Assembly (NCBI GenBank): GCA_014529385.2
Contig: CM043952.1
Coordinates: 54,578,119-54,642,118, forward strand
DNA: 64,000 bases
Reading direction: 5' to 3'
Origin: Adiantum capillus-veneris
Taxonomy: Eukaryota; Streptophyta; Polypodiopsida; Polypodiales; Pteridaceae
Shown here: positions 55,046 through 64,000 of the stretch, one piece after another
Layout of the letters: each line of letters opens with the position of its first letter
How positions within the stretch are numbered: position 1 is the stretch's first letter
Translations under genes and position numbers: made by a program
Notes under the pieces: generated by a model
What the model was told of the DNA's origin: nothing
Seen by the model: only the letters and a program-made list of their open reading frames with translations
The model's database searches: none

Positions 55046-55555
55046 TCACCCAAGTGTGGTAGATTGGTTATGCCATTTCCCTCTTGAATAATAGGTCTTG
55101 AGTTCAACTCCTTGTCGGCTAGATCTTTAAGGTCTCTTGGGATAGTTTCCTACGACGTTAAAACTCTCTTCTTCTCGGGTGTGTGTGTGTGTGCGCGCGC
55201 TCTAATAAAAAGAGGAAAATGGTATAACCTTTCTATCACCCAAGTGTGGTAGATTGGTTATGTCTTTTCCCTCTTGATTAACAGGTCTTGAGTTCAACTC
55301 CTCGTCGGCTAGAACTCTAAAGTCTCTTGAGATAGTTTCCTACGACGTTAAAACTCTCTTCTTCTCGGGTGTGTGTGTGTGTGCGCTAATAAAAAGAGGA
55401 AAATGGTATAACCTTCATATCACCCCAGTGTGGTAGATTGGTTATGCTATTTCCCTCTTGAATAACAGGTCTTGAGTTCAACTGCTCGTTGGCTAGGTCG
55501 TTAAGGTCTCTTGGGATAGTTTCCTACGACATTAAAACTCTCTTCTTCTTCTTTT
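55046..55555 (+). mobile_element. Three tandem tRNA-like SINE copies
   Basis: Units start at 55046, 55236 and 55420 (190 and 184 bp apart). Each has TGTGGTAGATTGGTTATG, similar to a tRNA D-arm (A box), and then GAGTTCAACTCC, whose core GTTCAACTC fits the pol III B box GWTCRANNC exactly (55102, 55292; in copy 3 the last base is G, 55476). Each ends in ACGTTAAAACTCTCTTCTTCT, and the first two add (GT)n and TAATAAAAAGAGG before the next unit. A partial copy is at 59341-59429. These look like a tRNA-derived SINE family; the tRNA source is not determined. Confidence 0.6.
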
Positions 55556-55584
55556 TCCTTAGCAATAATTATTTCTCTTAGCGT

Positions 55585-57398
55585 TTGTTCCTTGTATGGC
55601 ACATGTCGTGGCTCGAGAGGCTCTCTCTTTTGGATGGGACAAGTCTCTCCGATGGGGACTTTGTCTTCAAGTCAGACCAGAGGGAAAAAAGCATGGATCT
55701 GACCACTGCTCTTACGCAAGAGTTTAACTCGATACAAATCGACTTTAACTCTGCCGATGCTCTTCAAAGCTTGAAGACGTGCTGCTCAAAATCAATCGTT
55801 CTCTATTTCATGGGCAAACAAATGACAACTAGGGGGTTTGGGATTGGGCAGCCGCAATGTTTCACAATAGGGATGAGGTTCAACACTTTACAGGAGTGGG
55901 GAGGGGTTTTATATTGCTGTGTGCCCCTCAAATTCACAAGAAGATTTAGAAATTTTCTCATGTAGGAACGGAGTCTTTTCCAGTGTTTCCATACAATGAA
56001 TAACATCATGAGCTTCTGTTCGAGAGGCACCGCATACCTAGCTAGGTACCATTGGGGGTAGGGGACCACCGGCCCCCCCACCAGGCCGGCAGTCCCTTGC
56101 CCCCAATCGAACCTAGCTAGGTATGCGGTGCCTCCCTCAAAGAAGCTCATGATGTTGAGGTAAGTCACAATGTGGGACTTATTGGGAGAATTTGTCCAAA
56201 ACTTCTTGTGAAAGTAGGGAGTTCAAGGTCTGGTCATAAGAGGAGGAGTTTGAGGCGTGCCTCATCTTTCACCTATGTCAAGCCGTGGACTCTGTAGTAT
56301 TGCCTAGATGAAGAAATTATGCAATCGTTCCTAGTGTGGGTCACCTTCAAAAGCATCCCGACTTGGTTGCATGATCACGCTCAGTCCATTGCCGCCAAGT
56401 TGGACCGGCTATTATTCATGCCCAAGCTACAACGGATGAGATCAGGTTTGGACCTTAAGGTGTGCATTCTCTGGAGAATGGACAAACCCACTCCGAAGTT
56501 TTTCGATCTGAAAGTGGGGAGCTATGGAGCCTATTGTCAAGAGGTGGCATTTGTGTCTTTCCCCACGGCATGCTACAAAATTCCCCATGGCAGGGATTAT
56601 CAATAAGCTAGTGGTCGGCTGTTATTCATGCCCAAGCTACAACAAATGAGGTCAGGTTTGGACCTTAAGGGGTGCATTCTGTGGAGCATGGACAAACCCA
56701 TTCCGAAGTTTGTCATTTTGAAAATGGGGAGCTGTGGAGCCTACTGTCAAGAGGTGGCATTTGTGTCTTTCCCCACGGCATGCTACAAATGCTACAGAAG
56801 TGGGCATTATACTCAAAACTGTCCCATGGCAAGGATTAGCAATAAACTAGTGGTCAAGGCGAGCTGACAGAGATCTCAAGTAGCCCCTTGGTGTGCATTC
56901 AAAACATGTCTCCACAGACAATATGCGACATAAATGTGGTTGAGGTTGTACTCACTGAGGATACCCATCCGCTTGATTCGAAAAAATAGGAAGAGAAGCA
57001 CAATGCTCGCGAGCTTGCACATCAAGACTTGTCGAATAGCGAATCCCAAAAACTTATGGACACGGGTGGAGCCAGTTGAGCATCAGATCATCCTCCTTTG
57101 CCCCCTAAAATAATCTTGATGACAAGCTGCATGAAGTCACTGTTGAAGCTGCTCTTGCGATTTGTATCGACCTATTACAGCACCTAGGTAGTACTCCTAG
57201 CTCGTCCACAAGCACGAGATTGATAAAAAAGGCAAAGAAGAAGAAGAAGTAGAAGCCGTGCCTCTGCTTTGTTGTGACTTAGAATGGTTGTTCCTTTGCT
57301 CCCATGGAAAATGTCTTTGCATGGGCTCTCTTGTATTTTTCTTGTTTTTCTTAATACAAACATCCCACATAATGTGTGAATTGCTTTAAAAAAAAAAG
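55585..57398 (+). pseudogene. LINE ORF1 remnant (DUF4283 and zinc knuckle) with A-rich end
   Basis: The frame at 55585-55930 contains SIVLYFMGKQ, typical of the DUF4283 domain of plant LINE ORF1 proteins. A MITE (55933-56212) interrupts it. After it come FLVWVTFKSIPTWLHDH and AAKLDRLLFMPKLQRM, ILWRMDKPTPKFF and a CCHC knuckle, CYKCYRSGHYTQNC (about 56786-56830). A 210-bp segment is duplicated (56406 and 56616); the first copy has lost the knuckle. The end reads KKAKKKKK with a stop near 57250 and an A run at 57387-57398, so the second ORF is missing. ORF1 proteins bind the element RNA. Confidence 0.72.
55933..56212. mobile_element. Palindromic MITE, copy 2
   Basis: 280 bp with ends TTCACAAGAAG and CTTCTTGTGAA as inverted repeats. 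It shares the flanks and arms of copy 1, but the central arms have more mismatches and a longer centre (about 56062-56090, GGCCCCCCCACCAGGCC). It sits in LINE ORF1 sequence, which continues on both sides. Confidence 0.72.
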
Positions 57399-58430
57399 AA
57401 AGTGTTCTTGAAATAGAGAGGTGATATTGCAAGGGGACAAACCTTCCATACAAGCCGTGAAACTAAGCCACAAGGAGAGTTGTACCATGGAGATTGACCA
57501 CAATAATACCTTGCCTCAATTTTCATTTCAATCTTAGCCCACTTCCTCATGTCTAGAGTGAGTCTATCCAAAATTGAGTTCATGCCAAATTTCTAAGATA
57601 GATACACCTTGTGCACAATGTTTGGAAAGACATGCTCACGAGAAATACTATCAAAGAAAGCAACAAAAAAACAACTTTACATATAAGATAGGTAGACACA
57701 AGGCACGGCTTATTGAAGACATGAGTACTTACACATTGGTGGTGTCCAATGAGAGTAGCAACTCTACCTCCTTTGCTTTTGACGCCTGGATGAACTAATA
57801 TCGTACACTAACAATGGTATTGAGGCTGATCAGGGTACTGTGTGGTTGAAAAATACCCACATGAGTAACATGCACATATGATATACAAATACAATTTACC
57901 TTCATGTAAAGAAATAGGTTACTTACTCTCTTTGATGTGCTTCCACCATGCCTTTAGTCTATGATTGCCATCCCATACCTTTAAAACTTCTTTGCCTTTA
58001 AATCCTGCCAATCATTCTCCACTAACCTTTCAAATTCCTCATACCTTTGGCGTCAAATAGGGCCCCACTCATTTAGGTTGTGGGAAGTCACATGCATAAT
58101 TAGCCCACAAGGACCTCCCACTGAAACTAAGAAATGGCACATGGTCTCAAGGTATGTGATGGTGTCAAAACAGGGTATTAACCACTGGGCAGTGTTAGAA
58201 AAAGACCGGGGTCTAGTGTATTTTAACCGGCCGAAATTCTAAAAGCCCGGTTAGATTTTCTTGCCTTGAAGAAAACCGGAAATTTTTTACAAGTTTTAGT
58301 GTAATTACCGGCAAAAGCTTCAAATTTTGACCTAAAAACCGGGAGAATTTCAAGATTGCCCTTATTTTCTTTAGTTAGGAAAAATGTATTTTTCTAGCCC
58401 TGCCACTGAGCATCGTCAGTGGTTAATCTA
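57399..58430. other. No gene seen, about 1 kb
   Basis: Sequence after the LINE tail. CCGG-containing words recur near 58215-58345. Nothing else recognised. Confidence 0.4.
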
Positions 58431-58616
58431 GCAGCTCATGTGCCACTAAGCAACAAAGAGGAACAAGTGTTCTCCTCTGGACATAAATAGCAGCTTCATG
58501 TTCCATCAAACAACAAAGAGGAACAAGTGATCTTATCTGGACATAAAATTAGTAGCTCATGTGCCACCAAGCAACAAAGAGGAGAACAAGTGTTCTGTTT
58601 TCCTTTGGACATAAAA
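58431..58616. repeat. Three imperfect tandem units of about 60 bp
   Basis: Units begin AGCAGCTCATGTGCC at about 58431, AGCAGCTTCATGTTCC at about 58489 and AGTAGCTCATGTGCC at about 58550. Each contains AACAAAGAGGA, CAAGTG and TGGACATAAA. Confidence 0.75.
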
Positions 58617-58855
58617 TTGGCTAAGCACACTTTTTATCAAACCAAGTAATACTTGCTTGCCAAGATGCCTTTTGTGCTTCTTTTCATCATCCTCTTCACA
58701 TCCTCAATATCATTACTCACCTCTTCATTTTCATCTAATCCTTCATGACGGACATTAATCTTTGCACACATGAAAAAAATTAAAAAAAGAAAGAGAGCTT
58801 TGCTTGACATCTACCTCTCTATTTGTTTCGCTACCTCTCTTTATCCTCTTTATCT

Positions 58856-58878
58856 CTCTCTCTCTCTCTCTCTCTCAT

Positions 58879-58935
<57 letters not shown>

Positions 58936-59013
58936 TATATATGTGTGTGTGTGTGTATACACACACACATATATATATATACATATACACACACACACAC
59001 ACACCCCTATATA

Positions 59014-59044
<31 letters not shown>

Positions 59045-59135
59045 CTGTATATATATATGTATATATATATATATATGTGTGTGTGTGTATACACACACAC
59101 ACACACACACATACACACACACACACACACCTATA
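58856..59135. repeat. Compound microsatellite (CT, CA, TA, TG)
   Basis: CT run (58856-58875), CA run (58881-58931), then alternating TATA, TGTG, CACA, TATATA, CACA, TGTG and TATA blocks, ending in CA runs at about 59090-59130. CA and TG blocks face one another, so the tract can fold back. Open frames across it are repeat readings. Confidence 0.9.
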
Positions 59136-59289
59136 TATATATCGTTCTCTCCCTCCATCTCTAGTTTTTTACCCTCTTTCTCTCCCTATCTCTCTCTTTC
59201 TATTCCTGTCTTCCTCTCTATCACTCTCCCCTTCTATCTCTATTTTTTAATCACGACCCCTATCATCTCTTTATCTCTATCTCGTTATC

Positions 59290-59290
<1 letters not shown>

Positions 59291-59337
<47 letters not shown>

Positions 59338-59340
59338 ACA
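59291..59340. repeat. Poly-C run of 33 followed by (CA)n
   Basis: 33 consecutive C at 59291-59323, then ACACAC to about 59340. It directly precedes the partial SINE copy at 59341. Confidence 0.92.
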
Positions 59341-59429
59341 TAGCAGGTCTTGAGTTCAACTCCTCGTCGGCTAGATATTTAAGGTCTCTTGGGATAGTTT
59401 CCTACGACGTTAAAACTGTCTTCTTCTTC
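59341..59429 (+). mobile_element. Partial SINE copy (B-box half)
   Basis: Starts inside the unit at AGCAGGTCTTGAGTTCAAC and keeps the B box (59354-59362) and the 3' end ACGTTAAAACTGTCTTCTTCT. The A-box half is missing, replaced by the CA and poly-C tract. Confidence 0.6.
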
Positions 59430-60031
59430 TTTTTATTCTTCTCCTCTCTCTAATAATAACAATAATGTTATAAAAAATAATTATATTGTTTTATAGTAGC
59501 GATAATGGTACAATGAAATAACAATGATTTGAAAAATAGGATAGCATATAATTTTATTAGAAAAATTCCAATCATTGAAAATTATCAAAAAGGTACAAAA
59601 AATTCCCTTTGCATAAAACTTCCGAATTTGATCTCAATTTTGTATAACCATAAATATAAAAAGAAAATAAGAAAGTCTTCCTTGTATCTACCTCCATTAA
59701 AAAAAAACAACAAATCTTCTAGCTTGAGGTTTTCACATGAGATTGAAAATCATTTTAAATAACATTAAAAAAGTACGCAATTTTGTATGGGGGGACTCAC
59801 TATATGTAAAACATATATATCACATGCGTTCAAGGCCTTTTTATAAAACCCCTTAGCTGTGAATTTTTCATCATATAAGGGATCTTTTTTCTATTCAATT
59901 GAAAAAAATTATTTAAAATGATTTCTTCAACATCCTTCTATGAGTGAAATATGCTAAAACAAAGAGTAAATTAATTTATGCTATTGAATCCACGTGATAT
60001 ACTTTTTTTTAAATTGTGGTAAGCACACAAA
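59430..60031. other. AT-rich sequence, no gene seen
   Basis: 600 bp of A/T-rich DNA. The open frame 59529-59762 is lysine and asparagine-rich without motif and is best explained by base composition. Confidence 0.45.
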
Positions 60032-60275
60032 CCCCCCCCCCCCCCCCCCCCCCCCAACGCCCCCCCAATCCCCTTTTTTCTTTGGTCAATTTTCTACATA
60101 TCATAGCTATCTATCCCACAATATCATCTATTTTTTTCACAAGGTTTCATGAAGAATTCTCACTTTTTATAAAACAAAAAGGGGCACAAGAGCCCCCTGA
60201 TCATCCATGCGTGTAGATGATTGGGGAGCTCTTGCCCTACCCCCCCCTCCCCCCCCCCCCCCCCCCCCCCCCCCC
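60032..60275. repeat. Two long poly-C runs 193 bp apart
   Basis: 24 C at 60032-60055 and 27 C at 60249-60275, the latter after CTACCCCCCCCT. The 193-bp sequence between has no gene. Confidence 0.9.
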
Positions 60276-60719
60276 ACAAATTGAGGAATCATCATGGATT
60301 CTCTAGAATTTCAAATTTCTTGAGGCCTAGACCTATCTACACTTTCTGTTATGCTGCTTGAAGCCACATGGCACACATGGTAAAGAACCAAAAATCCACT
60401 ACGGCTCTAGCACCCCAATTGTTTGTGTGTGTGTGGGGATCTCTTGTATTTTTGAGCCTCAAAAAAGCGTATGAGATTTTAGCCTTTTTTTGCAACGAAA
60501 ATTGTGAGCCTTAGAAAGACACATGATGAGATTAAGCAAACAATATTACCCTACACTTATTAACCTCTTGCATAAACCTTTTGAGCACTCTTAAATTTGG
60601 AGAAACCACATGAATATAAGGACGTTAGTCATCCCACATATGTATGAAAGTTTGAAAAAAGCACTTTATGGGCTGAATCAACCATAAAGTGCAAGCATAG
60701 AGAATTCAAAATTAATTCT
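60276..60719. other. No gene seen, 444 bp
   Basis: Sequence between the poly-C runs and the coiled-coil remnant; a short GT run near 60423. Nothing recognised. Confidence 0.4.
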
Positions 60720-61700
60720 TTATCACCCTCACTCTCAAAGAATAGCAATTATGGTTACTAGGTGAAAAGGTGTGGTATTATTGGTCCAGAATTGGGACAT
60801 CCTGTGCCAATTCCTTGGCTCCAGCATCATAATGTGTTGCATAGTATCTCTTGGCAAACCTCTTCTAGATAGACGATTGCTATTCTGAATAGAGAACTTT
60901 TGACAATTTCCATTGGCCATTGCATCATTATTGGCTTTGTACCCCTGAATTGCTAATCTCAGTGCATCTTCGGCATTCTCTTTGCTCTTCTACAATAATT
61001 ACATGCTGCTCTAGTGCATTGCTCTTTATCCTATCCAAATCTTTTCGATCAGTCTCAAACTTTAGTTTCCTCTTTTGATGAGCTTCTGCATTCGTGCTAT
61101 TGTCTAGCTTTGTTTGCATTTCCTCTTCTTCAACTGTAGATCCTTCATTTCCTTGGTGAAATCATATATCTTTTCTTCTTGTTCTACTATGGCCTTTGCT
61201 TGCTTTTTGACATCACTGCATTCTCTGCGCATGACTCTCAACAGTGATTGCACACTTGCTCATGCACTTCTAAAGCATTTTCCATGAGCACCTATAGCTT
61301 CAATTTTTGATGAAGCAATTCTCGTAGCAGAGAGCTTGGTACACAAGTGTGAGCCTTCATTGTCTTCACCATCATACATAATGCATCTATCTAGCTATCA
61401 ATTCTTGTAGCAAAGACCTTGGCACACAAGTGTGAGCCTTCATTGTCTTCATCATCATGCATAATGCATCTATCTAGTTATCAATTTATTGGTTTTTAAA
61501 TTGAATAGCCCTAGTCTCTCTCAAGCTTGGATGATAATGATAATTTGATCTAGTGTCTGTGCCATTTCTAAGCTCTTGTGTTTTCTGATCTTCTGTTGCA
61601 TGGTCGTGCTTACTTACGACCATCAACACCTGAGAGACTACTAGTCTGGCATCAATGTTAGACTAAGGCATGTCCTTATGATGTTCATCTTCATCATCTT
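60720..61700 (-). pseudogene. Possible coiled-coil gene remnant with 83-bp duplication
   Basis: Minus-strand readings in changing frames give charged helical stretches, for example EQEEKIYDFTKEMKDLQLKK (about 61200-61120) and RKLKFETDRKDLDRIKSNAL (about 61080-61020). Several stops lie between. An 83-bp tandem duplication (61319-61401 and 61402-61484) shifts the frame because 83 is not a multiple of three. No known domain. It could be a decayed gene or chance; confidence is low. Confidence 0.3.

Positions 61701-64000
<2,300 letters not shown>

Noticed and set aside
55046..55555. True tRNA genes
   Set aside because: Only box-like segments fit; no cloverleaf with acceptor stem or anticodon arm could be built, and the copies are tandem SINE-like units.
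58770..59453. 227-codon frame
   Set aside because: Reads CA, TA, CT and poly-C tracts as H, Y, S and P runs.

Overview
This window is repeat-dominated nuclear DNA from a land plant. About two thirds of it is layered Ty3/gypsy LTR retrotransposons. The chromodomain-tailed pol genes, the iMet-type primer sites, the plant LINE zinc-finger domain, the Ty1/copia remnants, the telo-box motifs and the (GA)n, (CA)n and poly-C tracts all fit a plant. A short exon set at 49.9-50.8 kb may belong to a sperm-flagellum gene. If so, the host belongs to a lineage with swimming sperm (fern, lycophyte, bryophyte, cycad or Ginkgo); a fern is my guess, not a demonstration. No complete, intact host gene was found.

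Layout. 1-586: 327-bp tandem repeat with (GA)n. 587-10.7 kb: LINE reverse-transcriptase gene split by gypsy element A (1138-9489). 10.7-13.2 kb: LTR debris and unrecognised DNA. 13.2-36.9 kb: a four-level nest in which LTR F contains gypsy B2 (13573-35603), B2 contains gypsy C (19060-34224), and C contains minus-strand gypsy B1 (22397-28897). 37.0-41.5 kb: decayed gypsy D, interrupted by a solo LTR that itself carries a MITE-like insertion. 41.5-45.6 kb: element E, a minus-strand LTR element with no recognisable pol and a coiled-coil ORF. 45.6-49.4 kb: mosaic of copia, gypsy and LINE remnants. 49.9-50.8 kb: candidate spliced host gene. 51.3-64 kb: foldback structures, MITEs, a tandem tRNA-like SINE array, a LINE ORF1 remnant, long microsatellites and poly-C runs.

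Nesting junctions were fixed by matched LTR ends, primer-binding sites, polypurine tracts, short target duplications (some with mutations) and the coding frame resuming across each insertion. Every pol gene carries a frameshift, stop or deletion, so none of the gypsy elements looks autonomous today, although the LTR pairs of A and C differ by only about 20 positions each by eye.

The most interesting signal is a small inverted repeat about 20 nt before the 3' LTR, just upstream of the polypurine tract, in six elements or remnants. In the gypsy copies the stem changes by paired substitutions while its position stays fixed. A second shared signal is a 17-nt motif beginning ATACCGAAAGG inside otherwise dissimilar gypsy LTRs. 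Neither is part of a named feature I know of.
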